From Plectrocnemia conspersa (taxonomy: Eukaryota; Arthropoda; Insecta; Trichoptera; Polycentropodidae): a stretch of DNA of 64,000 bases. Positions 36,901-50,200 of the stretch are shown here, one piece after another; within the stretch, counting starts at the first letter, position 1, and each line of letters opens with the position of its first letter. Position numbers and translations under genes: made by a program. The notes beneath the pieces are model-generated. The model did not search any database. It had not been told where the DNA came from and saw only the letters and a list, made by a program, of their open reading frames with translations. The stretch lies in assembly GCA_009617715.1 (NCBI GenBank), contig VTFK01000304.1:590558-654557 (forward strand). Direction: 5' to 3'.

Positions 36901-38425
36901 GCAAAAATATGATTTTTGTGACATTCGACCTTTGATATTTTGACTAGTGGATACCCGATCTTATGAAACTTTTCAGCCCGCCTTTAAAACGTCAAAACAA
37001 AGATTGATGCAAAATTTCAGCTTTCTATCTTTTATTCCGGGATTTAGCCTTTATTTCGCCTTGTAACTTGTACTTGATTTTTAAATATGCGTCGTATTTT
37101 ATTGTATTCTTAATATTGTATTAAACGCTTATAAATAGATATATTCCTAATTCACATTTGGATTTCTCGGAACTATTTATCACTCATTTATGGGTATTCT
37201 ATATGAGTATTGTTTATGAATGGTTAATTTAGCCAATCTACTTTTAGATATAAAAAATATTTATAATGCAAATCGATATTTTTCTGTATTTACCGATTAA
37301 ATTATCGATAAGACAAATTGTAATTATAACCAGTCACCAGTAGGTCACCGATCGCCTGTACTGCCTGCCCCTCGGGCCGGCCCTGGACTCATCAGTTAAA
37401 AACTTATGCAATAAATCGGGATAAGGGTAAAAATAAAAATCGAGCGATACTACTATACTAACGAAATATATCAATTGAAATGTGGACAATCCTTATATGT
37501 GACATTAGGACCAGCCCTAAGCATATGCAAACGATTCTCAAACTCAAAATAAAAAAAGGATATGTAAAATTACAATTTATATAGCTATATTTTATTTTTG
37601 TAAAAACACCCGGTGAAATTGAAATTGTGCGAATTCTAGGGTCGATTTTGTCGTCTTAGACTTTATGTATCTCTGTAAAATTCGTATACCTATAGTATAT
37701 TTATTTTCAAGAGTCAGTGCGCAAGAACATTGAATCAAAATGGGTCGATTTTGGTCGTTCTCAATGAAACGATTGATCTTACGGCGAACGACCAATCACA
37801 GGGCAGAAATTTATTACGCGTTCTGTAAAATTCGTATACCTAGACAGAGCTGGCCTTCCGCTCCACCAAAATTCCATCGTCAATTTTGCGGGGCTTTTGA
37901 ACCCTTTGGTAAAAGAAACAAGAGCCAGAACGAATCGATTGTGCAGTTTCTATGAATCGTTTCTTAACGTTTGTCTTCGTCACAATAATCAATAAATTAA
38001 ACCAAAATTCTATGCCCTATCAAGATAGGACATAATTTTCATTCAATTTGCCGTGTTATTGAGGGGGTCTATTGTATTGTTTGTGTTCGCTTTCGTATTT
38101 AAGTCATTTAAAAATAAAATTAACTTTTAATTTGGTCGAAGCGGGTCAAACTGAGATGCCAACTTAAACCAATAAAGGACGCTAAATCCCTATATTACAT
38201 AGAAAAGTATAATGGCTTAATTTTGAACTGGCAATAGCAACATTAATATAAAATAGTTTTAAATATTTATTAAATTTCAAAGTGACAGCTATTTGAATAG
38301 ATTTTTAATTCTAGCAACACTCACGAATCAGTTGGCGCGCGGCCGATTTCACCCACCTCCCTAGTCCTTATTTTTTCATTGATTCTGCTCATTTCGGTTC
38401 ATTATTGTTATAAGTTAATTTGAAA
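36901..38425. other. Intergenic upstream of PIF1
   Basis: A short segment, TCTGTAAAATTCGTATACCT, occurs twice 150 bp apart (37673 and 37823), and GGGTCGATTTTG-like sequence occurs twice (37640 and 37742). This suggests a diverged local duplication. 37374-37384 (GGGCCGGCCCTG) resembles a hAT terminus. The CpG-containing patch at 38325-38400 is the likely PIF1 promoter. Confidence 0.4.
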
Positions 38426-41400
38426 ATGGACTCTTCTCCTAGTTTATTCTGCGCTGCTACACTCGAGTGGACAGGTGGCAGTAAACAAGTCCACAAAAAA
38501 TTGGGTTTCGCCCTAGTCAGAAACGAGCACAGAGAGGTGATCGTTCAGATGACTCCAGAGAAGAGCCAGCCGATTCGAATGCCTTTGGTGAATATAACGG
38601 TCCACAACAAATTCATGGTCGAAGGCAAAGCGAGCATCGTCTTTAAAAACACCGGCTGCACTATCTTCCTATCGAACGCCCCGCCGACCGACTTAGTTAC
38701 GTTCTTGCGAACCGTATTCATCAAACTGTCCGGCGACAAAGACATCAAGAACGTAGACATCAGAACCAGGCTCTTGTCTTCGAAGCCCAAATCGTTCGAA
38801 GACATAAGTCCTGTGACTTTGACCGATATCCATAACGCAAAGGCAAGTGTCCAAAGCCACGGCTACTACTCCATCGCCTTCTGGAAAACGCAAAATGAAA
38901 GACGGCGATTCTAAGGCACCGGCTGCTAAAAAGTTATACGCGCCATCTCCGCTATCAGCCGAAGCCGTGTTGAACGACGAGCAGAACAAAATTTTGCAAG
39001 CTTGCTTGCAAGGATCGAATATTTTCTTCACAGGATCAGCAGGTACTGGAAAGAGCTTTTTTGTTGAGGAAGATTATAGCCGCTCTTCCTCCGGATGTTA
39101 CAGTATCGACGGCATCTACCGGAGTTGCTGCTTGTCACATCGGTAATATTTATAAACATCTCTAACTATTTATATTCTAGGTTAGAAAACCATACATACA
39201 CTTCTCAAAATCTACATTCTATACAAGTCCTAATTTTTTCTCCGATTACTTTTAAAATATTAACAATTCGTTTAATTAATTTGTAAGTACTTTTATTCAA
39301 GAATATTTCATTCCTTTGGGAGTTCCTTAAGGGTTTTTCTTGGGCCCTCTGCACTAATTTATCAATTTCACTATCACTTACCTGTCTTTCACCGAAATAG
39401 TGATAAAATCTCTTAATGCGGAAATACAAGTAGACGTATATACTGAAAAGTTTTTGACAAAATTTGTCATGGGTTGCTCTGATAATCTAATTCGATTATT
39501 CATGAGTTATTTAAGTGATTGTAGACAGTTACTAACTGTCTACATGTAGACATTAATTCCAAATCCATTTAATAAGAGAACGAACAATAGCTTATCTTCA
39601 ATTGCACGTAAACTTTTGTAACGAATAAATACCATCAACCGGGAATTACTACTGACGTCTGTAGTCGCATCAAGCTGAATCTTTTATTGAAGAAATAACT
39701 TGTTCCCTCACATTTTCTGATAAAATAAAAATTCTTTTTTTCAAAACTTTTTCCAGGCAATTTAGTTATATGGCTTCTTTCTGACCCCACATTAACTCTT
39801 CAAAGTTTAGTCAAATCGTCACCAATAGTATATGGTTTCTTGTTTTGGGCAATCAACCAAGTCACTTCAAAGCTAACTTTTGATGATGAATGTTGTTGTT
39901 GTCCACTCTTTATCTTTTAACAGAAATTTACAAAGTATTCCCGCGCGATGGAAGATAAACGTGGGTGTAAATTATCCAAGTCTTCTTCAACTGACTTTTT
40001 TTTAAAGATTCTGCAGTCAGTACTTTCAAACAGACAACACACTGTTCTCATTATTCCTCTGTCTTCCATTTGTGTAAACATATAATTGAAGAACTCTTGC
40101 GGGTATACTCTTTTTCTTATTGATCTGATAGATAATAAAATGATCAAAACAAATCTAACCCTTTAGCACACGGTGAAGTAAAAGAAACATCTGCGTGTAC
40201 AATATATGTAAGTCAGTACTGTATATTCATTACAGACATTTTTTAAAATTGAAAAAGTTGAACAGAAATAGAAATTATTTTATTAGTGAAAGTTAAATTT
40301 CACTCACTGATAAATAATGAACCTGTGAATATCGGTTCTAATGGCTGCTAAACTGTTATATCTTTGTCAAATAATAACAGTAAATTTCACTTGTGAGAAT
40401 TTGACTGATAATAATTTATTTCACAAGGTGAACTGTCGTTATAGTTTGATGTTTTGAGTAAATTGAAGTATACTGGTGATTGATTCCAGGTTTTGAACCT
40501 AATATAGGGATTTTCAAAATGGAATGATCTTTGACAGTCCTTGAGATTGGTTCAGGATGGCTATTTTAAAAAGTCGATGTATGATTAGAGACAATGTAAT
40601 TTGGGATTGAATTATCTGTTGCAAAAAAAAACAAAACAAGAGTTATCTGCATTATGATATTAGCGGATAGGATATACTCATCGTTACATGAATGGACCGA
40701 AACAAGAATGAAAAATATTAACAATAGGGACGGCGCTTTGTGATTTAAGATGCTAAAGAAAAATTGAATTACTCCGTAAATTGCATATTCCTAATAAAGA
40801 TATGCTCTTAAGTTTTTGCAACGTCGACATATTCATTGGTTAGACAGAAATAATCCAGCTCCTTAATACGCATGTTACGATCACTTTCTTTTTCTTCTTG
40901 TCTTTCTCTGAATCTTTTTGTACACACGTTTAGGTTGTAAAATTAAAGATGAAACAATGGTCAGAATTTAAATCAACTTTGGGTCACAATAAAAATGAAA
41001 TCTCGGTCACAATTTTATTAACAGTGGTCATAATTATATTATTCAGGATTAGAATAAACATATAGGACGATCATGCGAGTTAAAACAAATATTACATTTA
41101 TAAATATAAATTATTTATTTTAGAAATATCTTATAAAATATCTCGCTCGCACCTAAACTGTCTGTCACACAGGTTAGGTGAGAGCGAGCGTTGATCAGAA
41201 CATTGAATAACTCTCAACGAATCTATTTAATTGTATGTAGGACGTGAAGATATTTAGAGCGAAGAACGAAGCGGGAATAACGACAAAATGATTCTGACCA
41301 TCTGACAAAATTATTATTATTTATAAATTCCGACCAATTCTGACCCGAAAAATACGAGCCATTCAAGATTGTTAATTACATAATAAATATAATTTTACCT

Positions 41401-42793
41401 ATATCAGCTATTATAACCCACTGACTGCTGAAATTAAGGATGCTATTAATGACATTATTTTAATAATAATGATTAATCCACATTTTATTGATTGGATTTG
41501 CAGATATAGTACTTTATATAAGGCAGGACATTATTCAATTTCAGGAGGAACAACTTTGCATGCGTTTGCCGGGATTGGCGGAGGTGAAGCAACTTTAGAG
41601 CGTTGCTACCAAATGGCTTCAAAATCAGTCGTAGCACAAAAATGGCGAAAATGCAAGCATCTAATCATCGACGAAATATCCATGATTGATGGCAAATACT
41701 TTGAGGTAATGCACTGACATCTTTACAATTTTAAAATCACATTCTAACCACGATTAAATAATTTCAGAAAATAGAACAAGTGGCTCGTCACATTCGCAAA
41801 AACGATAAACCATTTGGTGGTATCCAATTGATCTTATGTGGCGATTTTCTTCAACTGCCGCCAGTCATGAAAAATAGAGAAGAGAAACGATTCTGCTTTC
41901 AAACGGAAGCTTGGAATAAATGCATCACATTGTCTTTCGAGCTGCAGAACGTGCATAGACAAAAAGATCCACAATTTGTGTCGATCTTGAACAGCATTAG
42001 AATAGGACGCGTCACTCAGGAAATAACCGACAAATTATTAGCAACGGCTAAGCAGAAGATTGAATCCGATGGTATTTTAGCGACTCGTTTATGCTCTCAC
42101 ACTTATGACTCTAATGAGATTAACGAATCCAAATTAAAGCAGTTGACTGGCGAAGAGAAGACATTCAACGCTCACGATAGTGAGCCTTATGCTTCTAATC
42201 ATCTAGACTCGAGTACGATAGCTCCGTCTAAATTAGTTCTCAAAGAAGGTGCTCAAGTAATGCTGTTAAAAAACATAAATCTATCCAATGGTTTAGTAAA
42301 TGGAGCTAGAGGTGTTATAGTTCGTTTTGAAAGTGGATTACCGGTGGTTCGTTTCAAGAATTCTCAAGAATATATAGCTAAATCTGAGCGTTGGGTTGTT
42401 AAGACTCAAAGCGGCGCTTTGTTGACAAGAAAACAGATTCCTTTGAATCTTGCTTGGGCATTTTCTATTCATAAGTCACAGGGATTGACACTAGATTGCG
42501 TCGAGATGTCTCTATCGAAGATTTTCGAGGCCGGTCAGGCTTATGTGGCGTTGAGTCGAGCCCAAAGCTTGGAATGCCTGAGAGTGTTGGATTTTGATTC
42601 AAAGCAAGTCTGGGCTAATCCTATAGTGTTGGAGTTTTATCAAAAGTTCAGGCGGAGGTTACAGCAAACCCAACTCATACCGTTGGGAAGGAGTATTACC
42701 AACAAGAAGAGCAATGGTTATAAAGCACTGGAGAAAGCTAGAGGTAAGGTAAGCAAAAGTTTATTGAACAAACCTTTGATGAATATATGCTAG
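38426..42793 (+). CDS. Pif1: PIF1 5'-to-3' DNA helicase, exon 1 with two frame breaks
   Basis: A superfamily 1B helicase of nuclear and mitochondrial DNA that unwinds G-quadruplexes and limits telomerase. Exons: 38426-39142, 41545-41705, 41768-42793. About 633 residues if two extra bases in exon 1 are discounted; the human protein is 641. Motifs: Walker A GSAGTGKS (exon 1), HIGGTTLHAFAG across the first junction, Walker B LIIDEISMIDG (exon 2), CGDFLQLPP, LQNVHRQKDPQF, INLSNGLVNGARG, SIHKSQGLTLDCVEMSL and VALSRAQSLECLRV (exon 3). The reading frame shifts by one base at about 38833-38860, and again in a six-T run at 39057-39062. The sum restores the phase needed at the exon 1 donor. Either assembly errors or a recent pseudogene. 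The 2.4-kb intron 1 holds a hAT remnant. Confidence 0.88.
39540..39990 (-). mobile_element. Decayed hAT transposase fragment in PIF1 intron 1
   Basis: Minus-strand pieces SSSKVSFEVTWLIAQNKKPY (about 39890) and LDATTDVSSNSRLMVFIRYK (about 39650) match the GTF2IRD2/ZBED-type hAT order ('ASFEVS..IA..KKPF', 'LDESTDVSD..QL..FIR'). Several stops. It resembles the element at 28-29.5 kb but covers a different part. Confidence 0.6.
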
Positions 42794-44255
42794 TCAATGA
42801 GAATAGGCAACTTTAATCGTATTTTAAGTAGCGCAAATTTTATATTTTTGATATTTTTATAGTTTCAAAAGCTACAGAATGTTCTGTGAACAAAGATATT
42901 ATAATATTTTTACAGATACAGCCAGAGTTTTTCGTGGATGTATTAATGAGATTGAAACATTTTTATTTATAATTTTTTGAAAATTGGAACAGTTGATAGA
43001 TTTAAGTATAATTAACTTTAAATTTACATCAATTTGGCACTTTTTTTTGCCACAAAGACAAATTATATTTTATCGAAAAAATCTTATTTTTGAGGTACGA
43101 CTTTTTTTTAAAAAAATATTTATCGTTTATCAGCACTCAATTTAACATACTATTTATAATCAACGCTTTTAATTATATTTTATTATTAATCAAAATACAT
43201 ATTGAATATATTTTTTGGTACTAGGTAATAATCATGATTTTTTAACTTTACTAATTTACTATGTACTATGTTTCATCAAAGTTGAGCACAATCAATCATT
43301 AAAAATTATTATATTTCATAAAATGCTAAAAAGTAATGCAATCATAATAATCAACATTTTTTAATTAATCCTATCTTTGTAACATTGAGTTCCTTTTCTA
43401 TTACTGACATCCAGTCACCATCTGTCAGTTATTCACATTTATCAGTCCCTAACTTATTTTAAGGGTCTTGTAAAGTTTTGCCACTGAAATGGTCTCGACC
43501 TTTTTATAGTAGGTCATTGACTCCCAACAAATTTATTTTAAATTTTGTTGGTATGCAGTCTGCAGTTTGACTTTTACTGATTTTACCGCTGTGAATAAAA
43601 AAAAATGCATTCCAAACTTAATTATAATTAATAAAAAAGTTTTTGACCCGATTATCGCAAATAAGTTGCAGTATTCAATGTGTTAAATAACTTTTGTGCT
43701 AGTGAGGCTCATTTAATATTTGTCATATTGATACTTATTTACTTTTTAATTGCACCACTCAAATTATTGGCATTTTTTACATAAAAAGTAATTAAATTTG
43801 ATCTTTATTTCGTATTAGATTATGAGACTGGATTTGATCTCGAATTTATATTAAAATCATGGTGAAAGAAGTCTAGTTTTAGGATATGTTTAAACAAATG
43901 TAAATGGCAAAAAAAGCAACATTTAATTTATTACTCATATCAATATTTTTGGTCTGATCAATATGATAATATCTATATTCTTAATGTGATTATTTTCTTA
44001 AGAAAAGTTATCCTGTATAGTTAAAAATATATATTTTTAATACCGACATATATAACAACAAAATAAAATAACATACTTAGATGTGATGTGATATTAATTC
44101 GACAATATTATTATAATAAAATCTATGTTAAATTGAACTTGTAATTAATTAACAATATGCAAATAATTATATAATAATATAATAAAAATATAATAAAGCT
44201 TTCGAGGCGTATTTTATTACATCAGAGTATTTTAAGAGACAAAGAGAGTTAAGAA
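42794..44255. other. Intergenic between convergent PIF1 and TRAPPC9
   Basis: AT-rich 3' flanks only. A minus-strand AATAAA-like signal for TRAPPC9 lies in 44160-44200. Nothing else seen. Confidence 0.4.
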
Positions 44256-47200
44256 TTAATCAGCGACGCTAATCGCCACTGGAGGTATGAATCTCCAAAT
44301 GTGATTGACCTCTCCGATTGCGCACTGAGTCGGAGCACAATCCAAACTCTGATCCAAGCAATTGGTTTCTTCGGCGGGCTCAGAAGTTGAACATTGTATA
44401 TCCATTTTGTATTGACCTGGTGTTAGGAATATCACCGAACATTCGTGGTACAGTCGAGCCGATTCCTCCAAGATGGGCAGCGAAACTCTAAAAATAATAT
44501 ATACAATTTAACAATATAGCCCCATCCAATATATATAATGCTCATACTTATTGGTTCCGGCTGTGGCTACTCTATTATCGAGATGGTAATTATTTACTCC
44601 ATTCTGATGATCTTGATAGAACTTCACTGAAAGACTCAATTTCTTCAAAGGTTTACTGAAATGATTAGATACGGCGACACCCAACGATATACAATCACCG
44701 GCCGTACAATTATACTCTTCTTGAGGTTTAATGCACTGTTCGTTGATGCTCACTTCTGCAATTAATTTAACATTAGTGGTGCTCATCTAATTTGTATAAC
44801 AGTAACAACGTACCCCAATTGAGTGGCGACATTCTGACCATATCCAACATTCCCTGCGATAAAGTGATGCCTTTTACTGTAGCTTTTCCCGATATCTCGT
44901 TCTGTAAAATATGCCACTTCAAATCGACCTGCTTGCTTATGTATTCCGAACACAATTGTTCTATGCTATTTGCTGAGTTTGTCAATAGCGAATATGGTTC
45001 GTTGTCTCTATCTGTAAATTCTTTAATAGTTTAATTCTTATTAAAACTTTTGTATAAATTATTTAGATACCTTGAGTTTGCACTGGAATCGGCATGTTTA
45101 AAGGACAGCGGTTAAGAGGCACCGGTACTCTACATGATTCTCCGCCATTCAATGGCATTTTTCTTCCTTCCGAATAATCTAAACGCATCTCAAAAGCGGT
45201 CAAATTTGTAATGTCCAAAACTAAGTACAATTGAGTAGGGCTGAAAATACAAAATAAGTTAATTTACACTTCCGCTTTAGTGTGAGGTTCTGATACAAAG
45301 ACAAAATCAAAACAGGATTCTGGAGAAGGATACTATAGTTCTTTGGACACATTACCATGAGAGAAAACAGTTTGGAATGCCTAGTCGTTGTTGGATTTAT
45401 CTAGGTATTTAGGGAAAAAAAAGAAGATGGTTTTCTATAATAAGAAAAAAATTAAATGTTATATAATAGCCAAAGAAAAGATCAAATGAAGTAAAGATTT
45501 AACCTTTTAATTCCCGTGATGTACACAGAGGTACACGTCATCTAATTATGTGAATATTTAAAAATAAGTCTTTTTAATTTAACATTGAATGGTACCTTGC
45601 GAGGAAAATACTTATTGAGTTTTGTAAGCAAAACTAAGATCTGTATATAGTACAGTAAACCCCGATATAACGAAGTTTCCTATTGCGTATGCGGCAGTCC
45701 CTCCTATAGCGTTCCCCCATATAGCGAAGCTTTTGTTACCGTTTGTCGTTTGACTTCGCTAGACGTATTCTGTGACGGGCGAAACGCCGCCACGCTATAA
45801 CATTCCAGAGATATTCATCACAATACAGTAAATCAATGTACACGTTTGTTTAACCACTTAACATGTGGGTGTTTTTTTGCAGTGTTGCATATTTGCACGC
45901 GATCGATAAAAGTGCCAAATAATCGCAATTTTTAAATTGTCATATTATTAAAATTACGTCACTGATAATTATAAAAGTTTGTGTGGGCACTCACCAATAC
46001 AATATCAATGAAAATATTTAATTTAATCAAAATCTTTGTCGGCTTTTGCAAAATGCCATAAGGCATAAAAATGATACTTCAGAATACGAACACCACATTG
46101 TGACTATCCTAGAATTTGTCGCCATCGATTCTAAATAAGAATTCGTTATGGTGTGACATTTATATAAACCGATCTAGGAAAATACATAAGAATATTCGAA
46201 ACGATTTTTTTTAACAAAATCAAGTACCACTAATTATTTTTTAATTATTTAATTTTATATGAAAAAAAATATAATAACGATATCTATTAGAAGAATATAC
46301 TACCAAAAATATAATTAATCCCTTTTGGTGCCCTAAAATATTCAAAGATGTCTGTAAGAGTCTGTTGAAGTCCCCGATAAGCATGTGGTATTATAACTTG
46401 ACCACGATGCAGCGCTCGACATGCGTGTTAACCATAAGACGCCTACGCGCATGCTGAAATTGAACCTAGTTAATCGTTCTATCTCAGTTTGCGAAACACC
46501 ATATCATTATCTCTCTCACTGTCGTCATTTAACACGCGAGAAAGCGAAAGGGGAAGTATCTCACCGCTCGCGCTCGAAAGAGCAGCTCCGACTTCGGTCT
46601 TTTTGACTCAGAAATAATGCCGACAATGTTCGGAAGCGCTCGAAGCTGGCCAAGTCGACTGAATTACCCCCACTTTACCTCCCGTTCTGGGTAACCTCGG
46701 ACAACTTCCGAGAGATTTTAGAACCGAACTCGACTGAAGTAACCCACTATATTCTCCGTCCTTGGCCAACTTCCAGAGAGTGTAGTGCGGGCATAAATTT
46801 ATTGTATTTTTTGTACACCACCTTGTATTTTTCTGATTTATGACTTCTACAGCTAATAAAAAAAGTGACCTTCTTTTTTTTACTTAAAACGTAATGCCGA
46901 TCGAGTCCCGCATATGCTCGGAAGCCGAGTATAATAACAAATATAATCACGTTTATATGTGGGACCGCGTTTAAATCGGATTTTCATATTCCCGCACAGG
47001 CTCGACACCGCGTGTAATGGACATTTCTAAATTTACACACCCATGCGGGACCGCGTGTAAAGTGGTTAATGCATTATGTATACACTTTTCAGGGGGTTTC
47101 AACCATTCTAATTTTTTATAATAAAACTATTTAATTATGTAATACATATCTTTACAAATCTAAAAAAGTATTAATGAATTATAATTTTTTTATTTCAAAA

Positions 47201-50200
47201 TTTAAAATAATCCCAAAAAAGGGTTAGTGTTCATTATTTTTCATTTTTAAATTAGATAAAAATCAATTTGGCAAAGTAAAATGTTGATAAACTATGGATT
47301 TATATTAAGAAATTAAATCAACAATAAAAAAATGATACAATACACCTGAATTTAGGGTATAATTTTACATATCTTACATTTGTGACAAAAAATTATAAGC
47401 ACATAAAAGTTATCATAAAAAGGAAACATCATCTAGTATTGATTTTGTGCTAAGGGAGCAAAAAACTCACATTTCAGCCGGCAATACATCCCAATGTGTG
47501 ATAGAAACACTTGGAAGAAGTTCCATGTTAATATGTAATGTACCTTGCCGACAATACGTTTCTTTACCACCGCCTCCGGAATAACGAACTACAAGCTGAA
47601 GGATAGACAAATAAAATTTAAATCCAGTTAGAATCCTAAATTTATTTCTATTATATTTACCTGAGCATCTATTTGCCGACCTTTAGTAGGCGGTAAGACT
47701 GAAATCGGAGCTGACCAAGCCGTACTATGAGAATTTGAAGACCTAAGAAATAAAACTGTTTTAATATACTCAAACATTTTATGTTAATTAATAATGAAGT
47801 TGATATACCTAAAACTAGCAGAAAGTTGATTCCTTGGAAACGAAGTGTTGGTATGCGGTAGCGAAGAATTGGTATGCGGTAGAGAACTATGAGTTTGATT
47901 TGGAGTCGGAGAACTCACTCTAGACGGCACACTGTTCGTTGTAAGACTGTTTGGAAAGAGAGCGTCTCCACCCGAACCCCCAATATCTAAGAAATCAGCT
48001 TCTGCGTGAAGTTTAAGAACAAAACTAATTGAACTGTTTGGAATGATTGGCAAATTGGCTTGAATCTCTTCGTTGCACCATAGGAACATCTTTGCTTGCA
48101 GTTGATTATCCAATGTTGTCTAAAAATAACAATAGATCAAAATTCAGGGATTATTTACAGCATCACAAAAACACATACCTGTATATTCACATCGATGAAA
48201 TCTATTGGTACTTCGCTCACGTTTGTGATTGTAATCGTACATTCCGTACTCTGACCGTTGTACAATGTGACCATTCCGGACGCAATCACATTTTCATAGT
48301 TTGGAAGACTGCTGAATGTATTCGAAGGTGGAAGCGTGGTTTCTAATGTGATTATAGGCAAGCTCGGAATCACGTCGATTGAATAAGTATGATACAACTT
48401 TGATAGTTCTGGCATATTTTTTAATCTACAATTAGACTTGACGCCCAACGTATGCGTAGAATAACCAACAATATCTAAAGGACCAGATTCTTTAGGCGTC
48501 CCGAGCAACGTTACTATCGTCGGTGTTTCAGGTTGTAGTATAACAGTCTCTGGAATCGATTCGAAGACTATACCCGAAGTCAACAATCTCATGTTTGATA
48601 CTTTCAACTCGAAAGGTAACGGATTCACTAATCTCAGTTGAACTTCACACGTATCGTTTTCAACCCACAAGTAATCCATTTTACCAGTAGGCTTCTTTAG
48701 CTTTCGATCCAGACTTCCAAAATGTATGGGGGTGTATAAAAATGGTCCACAAGGATCACGAGGAGTGGCTAATGGTCGTGGCGCTCTCGTCGGTGCTGGC
48801 GGTCTTGGTAAGAATTTACTACAAGACGGAATATGCGTCAGGTTGGCCGGTGGTATGACTTCGCCGGTTTCGAGCACTAATGCGACGGGTCCACCTTCAC
48901 ATTGCGCTGATAGTCCCTATAATAAAGAAGATATCAATTACCCAACTACGCTAGTGGTTCTTGGATTCCACGTGGTTTCAATTAATATATTCTCCTCAAC
49001 TTATTTCAATGATTTAATCTCTTTATATCAATAAAAATAGTATTTTATTTGATTTATTTATAGGGTGACCATACATCCCTGTATGGTCACCCTAATTAAG
49101 ATAAATAAACATAGTTCTGTATCATACTCTATCTAAGAGGGAAATTGAAAATGATGTTGATATATAAATTAGGTTATTTTAACTTTGTAGCAAAAAAACT
49201 ACAAAGTATCTGTAATGTTATCTTAGTGAACGTACCTGTAATTGTCTGGCTAGATCTCCTCTTTCTTGAGTCGTTAAATGCGGCCACATTGTCTGTAGCA
49301 AAAACGTCATATGTCTAGTCGCTAATGCGGGATGACCAATTCTCCGAGAAGATACTACCAGCTCTTGTAAGAGTTGTATTTGCAAAGCAGGCCATCCTGA
49401 GTATGATTCAAAGTTTAAAAAAAAACACAATAAGATATAAATGATAAACTGATAATACCTATTTTGTGTTGAACTACTTGGTTCGGATCTAGACTAAGCT
49501 TGTGTCCGGGAAAACTGTGTAACATTAAATAATAGCACCGTTGCCAGTCGGGGCTCGGATTGTTCGGACTGACTTGTCGGGTAGCGGCCAATCTTTGGCA
49601 GAATGCAGCTTTACGAAGGAATCCTAGTAAGTGAATCATACTTAAATAATGATAAAAATCTTATATTAGCAATTTATCATACCTATTTCTTTGTACATCT
49701 CCGATAATGTATCAAATCGTTGTATTTTCTCCTGCTCGCTCAACGTCAGATTGATCAAGATGACGTTTTGCAAAAAGTTTGCAGCTTGCAGGCTATTATT
49801 TTGCTCGACGCTGATGCGGGCCGCTTTAAATATGGCTTCAGTCTCAATGATACCCGCGTTCTTATAGTTACTATAATAGATAATGGCATCTCGGTACTTC
49901 TTCGCAATGTCGTCGCCGGATAAGACGTATTGATGGTTTATTTGCGACTGTCTGTGGTGATTGTCCGAAGTGTGATGCTTTTGATTGTGAGATTCCACGT
50001 CGCTGGAAGACGCTAAAGAGTCGCTTTCAGCGTTGTCAGTCAACGAGAACTTGGACGAAGATTCGATACTGTCGGAAGAAGACGGCGTGTGATCGCTGTG
50101 CAAGCTGATCGGACTAGAAACTGGTGCCACCTTCGACGGCGACATTTGTAAGTTAGAACGACTCATTGTGCTCGAATAATGAAGCACTTTACTAGGCGAA

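Noticed and set aside
38693..39031. 112-codon minus-strand frame
   Set aside because: Antisense to PIF1 exon 1.
48726..49034. Plus-strand frame over TRAPPC9 exon 9
   Set aside because: Antisense shadow; TRAPPC9 motifs are on the other strand.
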